Positions 1-5,770 of a stretch of 5,770 bases of DNA are shown here, one piece after another. Under the pieces are notes generated by a model. The model was not told where the DNA came from and did not search any database. It saw only the letters and a list, made by a program, of their open reading frames with translations. The translations under genes and the position numbers were made by a program. The first letter of the stretch is position 1, and each line of letters begins with the position of its first letter. Source of the DNA: Thermoleophilia bacterium (lineage in GTDB: Bacteria; Actinomycetota; Thermoleophilia; RBG-16-64-13); assembly GCA_016929985.1 (NCBI GenBank), contig JAFGIH010000796.1, positions 1 through 5,770 of the forward strand. The letters are read 5' to 3'.

Positions 1-440
1 CCGCCGGGGATCAGCCGCTGCTCGACGATGTCCCGGCACAGTCGGATCTTGTCCCCGAGCGGAAAATGGTGGAAGACGTACGCCGAGACCACACGGTCGA
101 AGGTGAGCGCCAGTTCGGAGGGCCAGCCGGCTCGCATGTCGTGCAGCACGAAGTGCCCTTCGGGGAGTTTGGCGCGGGCTTCGGCAAGCATCGCCTCAGA
201 GAAGTCGGTGCCCCAGATCTCGCATCCCTGGGCCGCGAGCAGCACTGCGAGGTTGCCGGTCCCGGTACCGATGTCGAGCACCGACATGCCCTGGGTGGCG
301 CCGGTGAGCGCGACGACCGTCTGCAAGACCTGCGCGTATCTCGCGAAGGGAAAGACGTCTTCTGCCGCGACATCGTGGTCGTAGGTGTGGGCCCAGTCGT
401 CGAAATCGCCGGCGGGGTAGGGATCGGTCTGCGCCGTCAA
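1..440 (-). CDS. Class I SAM-dependent methyltransferase, 3' end cut by window edge
   Basis: Seen: 146 complete codons of a Rossmann-fold methyltransferase reading leftward with no stop before the edge. The N-terminal FDDWAHTYD motif (residues 13-21) is typical of small YrrT/UbiE-like methyltransferases. Motif I is VLDIGTGTGNL (54-64), and an acidic residue that should bind the SAM ribose follows at D79 (GTDFSEAML). A later segment DRVVSAYVFHHF (115-126) matches the post-motif region of these enzymes. The start is taken as TTG at 440-438: no ATG or GTG lies in frame nearby upstream, and GGAG at 453-450 sits 9 nt before it. An ATG-only gene finder would miss this gene. It follows the lipoprotein gene by 20 nt on the same strand, so they are probably cotranscribed. 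Family knowledge says such enzymes methylate small molecules or other substrates. The substrate cannot be told from sequence. The missing C-terminus is probably around 60-100 residues (inference). Confidence 0.9.
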   Translation of the reverse strand, partial: MTAQTDPYPAGDFDDWAHTYDHDVAAEDVFPFARYAQVLQTVVALTGATQGMSVLDIGTGTGNLAVLLAAQGCEIWGTDFSEAMLAEARAKLPEGHFVLHDMRAGWPSELALTFDRVVSAYVFHHFPLGDKIRLCRDIVEQRLIPG

Positions 441-449
441 GCTCTTGTG

Positions 450-453
450 CTCC
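450..453 (-). promoter_or_regulatory. Ribosome binding site deciding the methyltransferase TTG start
   Basis: GGAG on the minus strand, 9 nt before the TTG at 440. It lies in the 20-nt gap after the lipoprotein stop codon. It supports TTG as the real start, since no ATG or GTG is nearby in that frame; a CTG slightly upstream is the only other candidate. Confidence 0.5.
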
Positions 454-460
454 GTCGGCC

Positions 461-1222
461 TCAGCGACCTGGTGTGGGAATGACGAAGTAGACCGGTTCG
501 CCCGAGCCCCCCCACTGCTTGGTGATCTGGTCGTCCGTACTATCAGTCGAGACGAGCTTCGCCGTGGATCCCAAGAGGTACTGGTAACCGCCGACAAACT
601 CGCGCCGCTCATCATCAGGGCCAAGTTCGACGAAATCAGTGCCGTTCCACAGATAGGCCAGAGCAGAGGCGCCGAGCGGCCGCATCTCGGAGTTGAACTC
701 GTACGCTGGAACGAACATGTAGAAGCCCCCGTAGCCCGCGGGCGAGAGCATGGCGATCATGTTCGAGACCTGGGCGAGATCCATGGCCTCGAAGATGGGT
801 CTGCCGGGGCCGAGACTGCGGCTTCTCCATGAGTTGTCGGGCGCATAGATGGTCACGCCACCCACGAGCGGGTCGACATCGGGTGAGCTCCTGCCAGACA
901 GGAACACCTGCAGGTGCTCTGCCTGAACGGTTGATGCCTTGATGACAGCCCGTGCGAGGCGGCCGGGCTCTGAGTACTCGAGGCGCATCGACTCCAGCGA
1001 CATGGTAGATGGATCAGACTTTGCGGCTTCAGCGATGTCCCGCCATAACAGCGAGAGGCTGATCCCTGTGCCTGGTCGTTCCTCGAGTGTGACGTGGCGG
1101 GTGCCGTCGCCACAGCCGGCCGCGAGTGAAGACAGGAACACGGCGCCGATGGCAACCACGACTAGCATCGCCAAACAGGGCTGGGTTCGACCAGACCTCT
1201 GTTCATGTGCCGCGTTTGGCAC
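461..1222 (-). CDS. Predicted lipoprotein of unknown function
   Basis: Seen: a 253-residue protein with a basic N-terminal region (HEQRSGRTQ), a hydrophobic segment (LAMLVVVAIGAVFLSSL) and a lipobox LAAGC with the acylated cysteine at about residue 37. The mature chain of about 217 residues would be anchored on the outer face of the cytoplasmic membrane. It is mixed alpha/beta in appearance, with aromatic-glycine stretches (AGYGGFYMFVPAYEF, ALAYLWNGTDFVEL) that suggest beta strands. I do not recognise a family or catalytic motif. I prefer the GTG start at 1222. An ATG two codons upstream (1228) abuts the AGGGGG ribosome site with no spacer, whereas the GTG has 6 nt. Its own promoter lies just upstream, and the methyltransferase follows closely. 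It could be a substrate-binding, envelope or sensing accessory protein, but nothing visible favours one of these. Confidence 0.82.
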   Translation of the reverse strand: MPNAAHEQRSGRTQPCLAMLVVVAIGAVFLSSLAAGCGDGTRHVTLEERPGTGISLSLLWRDIAEAAKSDPSTMSLESMRLEYSEPGRLARAVIKASTVQAEHLQVFLSGRSSPDVDPLVGGVTIYAPDNSWRSRSLGPGRPIFEAMDLAQVSNMIAMLSPAGYGGFYMFVPAYEFNSEMRPLGASALAYLWNGTDFVELGPDDERREFVGGYQYLLGSTAKLVSTDSTDDQITKQWGGSGEPVYFVIPTPGR

Positions 1223-1228
1223 GATCAT

Positions 1229-1234
1229 CCCCCT
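1229..1234 (-). promoter_or_regulatory. Ribosome binding site deciding the lipoprotein start
   Basis: AGGGGG on the minus strand directly touches the ATG at 1228 but stands 6 nt before the in-frame GTG at 1222. Normal spacing therefore favours GTG. The two choices differ by only two residues and do not alter the signal peptide call. Confidence 0.5.
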
Positions 1235-1257
1235 GGGATCGACTCTCCCGCCACGCC

Positions 1258-1287
1258 AGCGTAGCAGCGGTCTGGATTATCGGTCAA
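1258..1287 (-). promoter_or_regulatory. Sigma70-like promoter of the lipoprotein-methyltransferase unit
   Basis: On the minus strand, a -35 element TTGACC (1287-1282) is separated by 18 nt from a -10 element TACGCT (1263-1258), which fits the TAnnnT form. Transcription would begin near 1250, giving a leader of under 30 nt ahead of the lipoprotein start. It lies between the acs terminator and the gene, which is where a promoter is needed. Confidence 0.6.
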
Positions 1288-1307
1288 CACCGGATGGTCC
1301 CACTACA

Positions 1308-1337
1308 AGAAGGGGCGGCCTTGCGGCCGCCCCTTCT
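1308..1337 (-). terminator. Hairpin terminator downstream of acs
   Basis: A perfect 13-bp inverted repeat: AGAAGGGGCGGCC at 1308-1320 and its complement at 1325-1337, with a 4-nt loop. In the acs direction the loop reads GCAA, a GNRA-type stable tetraloop, and the stem is followed by TTGTAG, a weak U-rich tail. The hairpin begins 35 nt beyond the acs stop codon. The poor U-run means that termination may be partial or assisted. The plus-strand direction has no U-run and no gene reads into it from the left. Confidence 0.82.
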
Positions 1338-1372
1338 GTGCAAAGCGACTGTGTCGCCTGACTGGATGCTGA

Positions 1373-3331
1373 CTATTGCTGGCGATGCTCCACCAAGTTG
1401 TCGACCACGGACGGATCGGCCAAGGTCGAGGTGTCGCCCAGGTCGCCGATCTCGTTGGCGGCGATCTTCTTCAGGATGCGGCGCATGATCTTGCCCGAGC
1501 GGGTCTTCGGCAGACCGGGGGCCCACTGGATGACGTCCGGAGTGGCGATGGGGCCGATCTCCTTGCGCACATGCTTGACGAGCTCCTTCTTCAGCTCATC
1601 AGTGGCTTCGACGCCGGCGTTGAGGGTCACGTAGGCGTAAATGCCCTGGCCCTTGATCGGGTGAGGCATACCCACCACGGCGGCCTCGGCCACGGTGTCG
1701 TGGCTGACCAACGCGGACTCGACCTCAGCCGTGCCCATGCGGTGTCCGGAGACGTTGATGACGTCGTCCACGCGGCCGGTGATCCAGTGATAGCCATCGT
1801 CGTCGCGGCGGCAGCCGTCACCCGTGAAGTACAGGCCGGGATACTGGATGAAGTAGGTCTCCTTGAAGCGCTGGGTGTCGCCGTAGACGCCGCGCATCAT
1901 ACCGGGCCACGGGCGGCGCATGCAGAGGTTGCCGACGCCCACGCCGGTGATCTCTTCGCCGTTCTCGTCGACCAGGACCGGCTCCACGCCGAAGAACGGC
2001 AGGGTGGCCGAACCCGGCTTGATGTTCATCGCGCCCGGGCACGGGGTGATGAGGAAGCCACCGGTCTCGGTCTGCCAGTAGGTGTCGACGATCGGGCAGC
2101 GTCCGCCGCCGATGAGTTCGTAGTACCACATCCAGACTTCGGGGTTGATCGGCTCGCCCACGGTACCGAGCACGCGGAGTGACGAGAGGTCGTGCTTGGT
2201 GACCCAGTCGTCACCCTCACGGGCGATGGCCCGCAGCGCGGTGGGGGCGGTGTAGAAGATATTGACCTTGTACTTCTCGACCACGGCCCAGAAGCGGTCG
2301 GGCTGCGGGTAGCTCGGGATGCCCTCGAACAGCACGCTGGTCGCGCCGTTGGCCAGAGGAGCGTACACGATGTACGTGTGGCCCGTGACCCACCCGATGT
2401 CGGCCGTGCACCAGTAGATCTGGTCCGGATGATAGTCGAACACGATCTCGTGTGTCATGGCGCCGTAGAGCAGGTAGCCGCCCGTGGTGTGCATGACGCC
2501 CTTCGGTTGGCCGGTGGAACCCGAGGTGTAGAGGATGAAGAGCGGATCTTCCGCGTCCATCTCTTCGCAAGGGCAGTCGGTGGTGATGTCGGAGGCGGCC
2601 AGCTCTTCGTGATACCAGGTGTCGCGGCCTGCCATGAATGGGACATCGGTACCGGTGTGCTTGACGACGATGCACTGGGTGACCGAGGGGCTCTCAGCCA
2701 TGGCGGCGTCGGCGGAGGTCTTGAGCGGGGTGGGACGGCCACCACGCAGGCCCGTGTCAGCGGTGATCATGAGGCTGGCTTCGGCGTTGACGATGCGGTC
2801 ACGGAGGGCTTCAGCCGAGAAGCCGCCGAACACCACGCAGTGAATGGCGCCGATGCGGGCGCAGGCCAGCATCGCGACGGGAAGCTCAGGGATCATCGGC
2901 AGATAGATGACCACCCGGTCGCCCCTCTTGACGCCCTTCTTCTTGAGGACGTTGGCGAACTTGGTGACTTCTTCCCATAGCTGGCGGTAGGTGATGGTGC
3001 GGGTCGATTCCGGGGAGTCACCCTCGAAGTAGTAGGCGACTTTGTCTGCCACCGGGGTGTCGAGATGACGGTCGAGGCAGTTGTAGGCCACGTTGAGCTT
3101 GCCACCCTCGAACCAGCGGACCTTGGCGTTGGCGAAGTCATGGCTCTGAACGGTGTCCCACTTCTTGAACCAGTGCAGCCGCTTCTCGGCCTCCTCAGCC
3201 CAGAATGCGTCGGAGTCTTCGAGCGACCGCCGGTACATCTCCTGGTACTGTTCCATGCTCGAAACCCACGCGGTCTTCTGGAACTCAGGCGATACTTCGA
3301 TGATTTTCTCGAGAGGGGATTCGTTGGCCAC
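1373..3331 (-). CDS. acs: Acetyl-CoA synthetase (acetate-CoA ligase, AMP-forming)
   Basis: Cytoplasmic enzyme that converts acetate, ATP and CoA to acetyl-CoA, AMP and pyrophosphate through an acetyl-adenylate. The 652 residues equal the usual family length. The N-terminal ACAS_N region (about 25-85) precedes the AMP-binding domain with P-loop [11 protein letters not shown] (268-278), the YWQTETGG motif (418-425) and the hinge region [14 protein letters not shown]. The C-terminal domain carries [11 protein letters not shown] with catalytic K614. Acetate-pocket residues V315, T316, V391 and W419 match V310, T311, V386 and W414 of Salmonella Acs with a constant offset of 5, as does K614 with K609. 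This favours acetate over longer acids. The start is GTG at 3331, behind GGAGG with 5-nt spacing. The open frame continues upstream to 4660, but that part is antisense to the next gene and unrelated to Acs. K614 is the family's known lysine acetylation site, but no acetyltransferase or deacetylase gene is in view. It is monocistronic, with its own terminator. Confidence 0.98.
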   Translation of the reverse strand: MANESPLEKIIEVSPEFQKTAWVSSMEQYQEMYRRSLEDSDAFWAEEAEKRLHWFKKWDTVQSHDFANAKVRWFEGGKLNVAYNCLDRHLDTPVADKVAYYFEGDSPESTRTITYRQLWEEVTKFANVLKKKGVKRGDRVVIYLPMIPELPVAMLACARIGAIHCVVFGGFSAEALRDRIVNAEASLMITADTGLRGGRPTPLKTSADAAMAESPSVTQCIVVKHTGTDVPFMAGRDTWYHEELAASDITTDCPCEEMDAEDPLFILYTSGSTGQPKGVMHTTGGYLLYGAMTHEIVFDYHPDQIYWCTADIGWVTGHTYIVYAPLANGATSVLFEGIPSYPQPDRFWAVVEKYKVNIFYTAPTALRAIAREGDDWVTKHDLSSLRVLGTVGEPINPEVWMWYYELIGGGRCPIVDTYWQTETGGFLITPCPGAMNIKPGSATLPFFGVEPVLVDENGEEITGVGVGNLCMRRPWPGMMRGVYGDTQRFKETYFIQYPGLYFTGDGCRRDDDGYHWITGRVDDVINVSGHRMGTAEVESALVSHDTVAEAAVVGMPHPIKGQGIYAYVTLNAGVEATDELKKELVKHVRKEIGPIATPDVIQWAPGLPKTRSGKIMRRILKKIAANEIGDLGDTSTLADPSVVDNLVEHRQQ

Positions 3332-3336
3332 TTCTT

Positions 3337-3341
3337 CCTCC
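3337..3341 (-). promoter_or_regulatory. Ribosome binding site fixing the acs GTG start
   Basis: A consensus GGAGG on the minus strand with a 5-nt AAGAA spacer to the GTG at 3331. It fixes the start of acs and excludes the long upstream in-frame extension. The resulting length agrees with the family. Confidence 0.85.
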
Positions 3342-3373
3342 GGTGCTACAGGTTTACTGACGACGAACTCAAT

Positions 3374-3387
3374 CCGACCGAAGTCGG
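3374..3387 (-). other. UUCG-loop hairpin in the acs leader
   Basis: On the minus strand, CCGAC and GTCGG flank the loop TTCG, so the acs leader RNA can form a 5-bp stem closed by the very stable C(UUCG)G tetraloop. It lies about 30 nt upstream of the ribosome site. No U-run follows, so it is not a terminator by itself. It may affect mRNA stability or be incidental. Confidence 0.45.
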
Positions 3388-3409
3388 GTACTGAGCGCAA
3401 AACATACGT

Positions 3410-3418
3410 AGAATAGCA
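3410..3418 (-). promoter_or_regulatory. Candidate extended -10 promoter element for acs
   Basis: The minus strand reads TGCTATTCT: an extended -10 (TGn) followed by TATTCT. No good -35 hexamer lies 16-18 nt upstream, which suggests an activator-dependent or extended -10 promoter. Transcription would begin near 3402, giving a leader of about 70 nt that includes the UUCG hairpin. The nearby TATGTT is an alternative -10. Confidence 0.35.
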
Positions 3419-3493
3419 CACTGAATGTTGCCGTTTGCCGCGGTGTGGAGGGGACGTCACGCGGCCCGGTGTGAGACAGTATGAGAGCGAGGA

Positions 3494-3509
3494 TCGCGCG
3501 GGCGCGCGA
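3494..3509 (+). repeat. Perfect GC-rich inverted repeat in the beta-CASP gene leader
   Basis: TCGCGCG at 3494-3500 and CGCGCGA at 3503-3509 form a perfect 7-bp inverted repeat around two bases. In RNA it would fold as a 6-bp stem with a 4-nt loop. It ends 44 nt before the ATG of the downstream gene. It could be a protein-binding site or leader hairpin, but GC-rich DNA readily produces such repeats. I could not identify a convincing plus-strand promoter in 3332-3553. Confidence 0.35.
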
Positions 3510-3553
3510 GGACGCGTAGTGCGACGTCCGGCGAACGGTACGAAGGAGGACGG

Positions 3554-4960
3554 ATGTTCATACAGATCTGCGGAGCTGCACGGGCGGTCACCGGATCGTG
3601 CTTTCTGGTGGAGGTGGGCGACACCCGCTTCCTGGTGGATTGTGGCATGCACCAGGGTGGAGATCGGGAGGAGGCTCTCAACTTCGAACGGTTCTCGTTC
3701 GACCCCGACGAGCTTGATTTCGTATTGCTCACCCACGCGCATATCGATCACTCTGGCAGGCTGCCGCGGCTGGTGAAACAGGGCTTCTCCGGCCCCATCT
3801 ACGCTACGCCGGCGACCTGCGACTTGGTGGAGATCATGTTGTTGGACTCGGCCTATATCCAGGAGATGGAGGCCGAATGGCAGACGCGGAAGGCCCGTAG
3901 GGCCGGGCGGAAGGCCGCCGAGCCGCTTTACGACCAGGCTGATGCCCGTGAGACCCTCCCGCTGCTCAAGCCGGTCGAATACGGCAAGTCCAGGCAGGTA
4001 GCTCTCGGTGTGAACGTGGTCTTCCACGATGCCGGCCACATCTTGGGCTCCGCCTTGCTCGAGCTGGAACTCGAGGAAAACGGCGCAAAGGCCTCGGTCG
4101 TCTTCAGCGGTGACGTCGGCCAGCCCGATCAGCCCATCATCCGCGATCCGACCATCCTCGAGCACACTGACTACCTCGTCATGGAGTCCACCTACGGCGA
4201 TCGCGTGCACGAGCGCAATGGAGAGCCGAAGGCTGAGCTGGCTGCCATCCTCAAAGACGCCAAGCGTTCCGGCGGCAACGTCATAATCCCGGCTTTCGCC
4301 GTGGGCCGCACACAGGAGATTCTCTACTTCCTCCGTGAGATCTTCGTCGAGACCGACTTGGACATGCCGGTCTACGTAGACAGTCCTCTCGCATCGCGGG
4401 CCACTGAGATCTTCCGTAGACACCGCGACGTATTCGACGAAGAAGCGTGGAAGATAGTGGGCGAGCCTGGTGGCATCTTCGATTTTCCCATGGTCAAGTA
4501 CACCGAGAGCGCGGACGAATCCAAGAAGCTCAACGAGGAGAGAGGCGTCGTGATCATCTCTGCGAGCGGCATGGCCGACGCTGGGAGGGTCCGCCACCAT
4601 CTGAAGCACAACCTGTGGCGTCCGGAGTCGCACGTTGTCATCGTCGGGTTCCAGGCCCAAGGCTCATTGGGCCGCCGCATCAAGGATGGCGCCGACAAGG
4701 TGCGCCTCTTTGGCGAGGACATAGCGGTCAAGGCACACATCCACGATCTCGATGGGCTGTCGGCCCACGCCGATCAGGAGCAGTTGCTGTCCTGGGCTTC
4801 AAACTTCAAGTCGCCCCGGCTGGTCATCCTGACCCACGGTGAAGAGACGGCGGTGCTGACGCTGAAGAAGCTGCTCGAGGACAAGCTGAACTTCAAGGTG
4901 GCGGTGGCCGACATGAACGAGGTCTTCGACCTAGCCAGGGCGCCGCGCCGCCGCCAATAG
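3554..4960 (+). CDS. MBL-fold/beta-CASP metallo-hydrolase, CPSF73/Ysh1-like RNase
   Basis: Probable zinc-dependent cytoplasmic ribonuclease of the COG1236 group, related to eukaryotic CPSF73 and Thermus TTHA0252. All expected metal-site motifs are visible in 468 residues: HAHIDHSG (H61, H63, D65, H66), GHILGSA (H162), SGDVG (D187), beta-CASP motif A in MESTYGD (E211), motif B in LSAHADQ (H405) and motif C in THGEE (H428). The beta-CASP insertion contains [12 protein letters not shown] (246-257) and YVDSPLA (274-280). A basic stretch, [10 protein letters not shown] (about 112-121), may touch nucleic acid. The length is usual for the family, and no extra KH domain is present. The ATG at 3554 follows AAGGAGGA with 4 nt after GGAGG. 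Family members process or degrade RNA, but the specific target is unknown. The gene is divergent from acs and precedes the alcohol dehydrogenase by 25 nt, probably in one operon. Confidence 0.93.
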   Translation: MFIQICGAARAVTGSCFLVEVGDTRFLVDCGMHQGGDREEALNFERFSFDPDELDFVLLTHAHIDHSGRLPRLVKQGFSGPIYATPATCDLVEIMLLDSAYIQEMEAEWQTRKARRAGRKAAEPLYDQADARETLPLLKPVEYGKSRQVALGVNVVFHDAGHILGSALLELELEENGAKASVVFSGDVGQPDQPIIRDPTILEHTDYLVMESTYGDRVHERNGEPKAELAAILKDAKRSGGNVIIPAFAVGRTQEILYFLREIFVETDLDMPVYVDSPLASRATEIFRRHRDVFDEEAWKIVGEPGGIFDFPMVKYTESADESKKLNEERGVVIISASGMADAGRVRHHLKHNLWRPESHVVIVGFQAQGSLGRRIKDGADKVRLFGEDIAVKAHIHDLDGLSAHADQEQLLSWASNFKSPRLVILTHGEETAVLTLKKLLEDKLNFKVAVADMNEVFDLARAPRRRQ

Positions 4961-4973
4961 CGCTACCGGTGGC

Positions 4974-4979
4974 GGGAGG
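4974..4979 (+). promoter_or_regulatory. Ribosome binding site deciding the alcohol dehydrogenase start
   Basis: GGGAGG lies 3 nt before the ATG at 4983, 6 nt before the ATG at 4986 and 15 nt before that at 4995, all in frame. Spacing favours the middle ATG. It sits inside the 25-nt gap after the beta-CASP gene with no terminator between, which supports cotranscription. Confidence 0.55.
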
Positions 4980-4985
4980 GCCATG

Positions 4986-5770
4986 ATGCGAGCCATGCTG
5001 TTCGAGGAGGCCGGTAGGCCGCTCCGGCCGGCTGAGGTGGAGCCGCCGGCCCCGGGGCCCGGCCAAGTGCGCCTGAAGGTCCAGGCATGCGGCATCTGTC
5101 GGACCGATCTACATGTGGTCGACGGGGAGCTCACGAGACCGAAGCTGCCTCTCATCCCGGGGCATCAGATCGTCGGCGAGGTTGACGCGCTGGGCGCGGC
5201 TGCGGGTCTGGCGGTCGGCGAAACGGTGGGCGTGCCCTGGCTGGGGTGGACCTGCGGCCGATGCCGGCACTGCCTCAGCGGGCGCGAGAACCTGTGCGAC
5301 CAAGCCAAGTTCACCGGCTACGATCTCGACGGCGGTTTCGCGGAGTACGCGGTCGTCGATCGACGTTTCGCCTTTCCCATCCCGGCGGGTTACCCCGCCA
5401 CCCAGGCCGCGCCCCTGCTGTGCGCGGGCCTTATCGGATACCGCTCGCTTTCCATGACCGGCGATGCCGAACGCCTGGGCATCTACGGATATGGCTCGGC
5501 GGCGCATATCGTCACCCAGGTGGCCTGCCATCAGGGTCGGCGGGTGTTCGCGTTCACCAGGCCGGGCGACACGACCTCACAGGAGTTCGCACTCGAGATG
5601 GGGGCTGAGTGGGCCGGCGATACTGCCGAACCGGTGCCCGAGGAACTCGACGCGGCGATCATCTTCGCGCCGGCCGGCGAGTTGGTGCCGGTGGCCCTGC
5701 GCGCTGTCGGTAAGGGCGGAGTGGTCGTGTGCGGGGGCATCCACATGAGCGATATCCCGTCCTTCCCATA
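4986..5770 (+). CDS. Zinc-dependent alcohol dehydrogenase (MDR family), 3' end cut by window edge
   Basis: NAD(P)-dependent oxidation of an alcohol or reduction of an aldehyde in the cytoplasm. 261 codons are visible of a family usually about 330-350 residues long, so roughly the last quarter is missing. Seen: catalytic zinc ligands C38 (ACGICRTDLH), H60 (PGHQIVG) and C146 (APLLCAGLIGYRSL); structural zinc cysteines C90, C93, C96 and C104 (TCGRCRHC through NLC); and a nucleotide-binding glycine motif GIYGYGSAA (165-173). The phrases VPWLGWTCG, FTGYDLDGGFAEYAV and GIHMSDIPSFPY are characteristic of the AdhA-like subfamily (TIGR02822-type, from memory). The usual GHE is GHQ here. I start at the second ATG of ATGATG for spacing to GGGAGG; 4983 is possible. 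The gene is probably translated from the same message as the beta-CASP gene. Physiological substrate is unknown; ethanol/acetaldehyde is a guess prompted by the nearby acs. Confidence 0.93.
   Translation, partial: MRAMLFEEAGRPLRPAEVEPPAPGPGQVRLKVQACGICRTDLHVVDGELTRPKLPLIPGHQIVGEVDALGAAAGLAVGETVGVPWLGWTCGRCRHCLSGRENLCDQAKFTGYDLDGGFAEYAVVDRRFAFPIPAGYPATQAAPLLCAGLIGYRSLSMTGDAERLGIYGYGSAAHIVTQVACHQGRRVFAFTRPGDTTSQEFALEMGAEWAGDTAEPVPEELDAAIIFAPAGELVPVALRAVGKGGVVVCGGIHMSDIPSFP

Noticed and set aside
1376..2980. Long plus-strand open frames (over 260 codons each) opposite acs.
   Set aside because: They are low-complexity, GDVHA-rich translations opposite a strongly conserved gene, with no family motifs. 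They are codon-bias shadows.
3428..3440. TTGCCG repeated twice as a possible -35 element for the beta-CASP gene.
   Set aside because: No TAnnnT-like hexamer lies 16-18 nt downstream of either copy.
3452..3529. GGACGTC at 3452 and GACGTCC at 3523 as a possible long-range inverted repeat in the intergenic region.
   Set aside because: GACGTC is itself a palindrome, so each copy matches the other trivially. Two copies in GC-rich DNA are not significant.
3332..4660. A 443-codon open extension upstream of acs on the minus strand, which would give a 1095-residue fusion protein.
   Set aside because: It is the antisense frame of the beta-CASP gene, shows no protein family features, and acs has a perfect GGAGG-GTG start giving normal family length. 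Long antisense frames are common in GC-rich genes.
5109..5531. Minus-strand 140-codon frame and overlapping plus-strand frames within the alcohol dehydrogenase.
   Set aside because: They overlap a clear dehydrogenase with intact zinc ligands and look like out-of-frame arginine/alanine-rich translations.

Overview
The window is a high-GC bacterial chromosome segment of ordinary metabolic genes. High GC, GTG and TTG starts with strong GGAGG-type ribosome binding sites, TAnnnT-type promoter elements and a lipobox protein would fit a Gram-positive, actinobacterial-type lineage. That placement is an inference from sequence style, not a demonstrated assignment. I see no mobile element, CRISPR array, tRNA or rRNA.

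Left part, minus strand (positions 1-1300): a two-gene unit reads leftward. A sigma70-like promoter (1258-1287) drives a small predicted lipoprotein of unknown function (461-1222). After 20 nt comes a class I SAM-dependent methyltransferase that starts at a TTG codon (440) and runs off the left edge.

Centre, minus strand (1308-3331): acs, a complete 652-residue acetyl-CoA synthetase, starts at a GTG behind a GGAGG site. It ends in a 13-bp perfect hairpin (1308-1337) that insulates it from the lipoprotein promoter. Acetate-pocket and catalytic residues are all present. Its leader contains a small hairpin with a UUCG loop.

Right part, plus strand (3554-5770): a complete MBL/beta-CASP metallo-hydrolase of the CPSF73/Ysh1-like RNase family is followed after 25 nt by a zinc-dependent alcohol dehydrogenase cut by the right edge. 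The two probably form one transcription unit, divergent from acs across a 222-bp intergenic region (3332-3553) that holds two short inverted repeats.

Functionally, acs makes acetyl-CoA from acetate and the dehydrogenase interconverts alcohols and aldehydes, so they could both serve C2 metabolism, but the sequence does not prove a link. The beta-CASP protein is probably an RNA-processing enzyme. I found no convincing new multi-gene system. The most open items are the unrecognised lipoprotein and the structured leaders in the divergent intergenic region.
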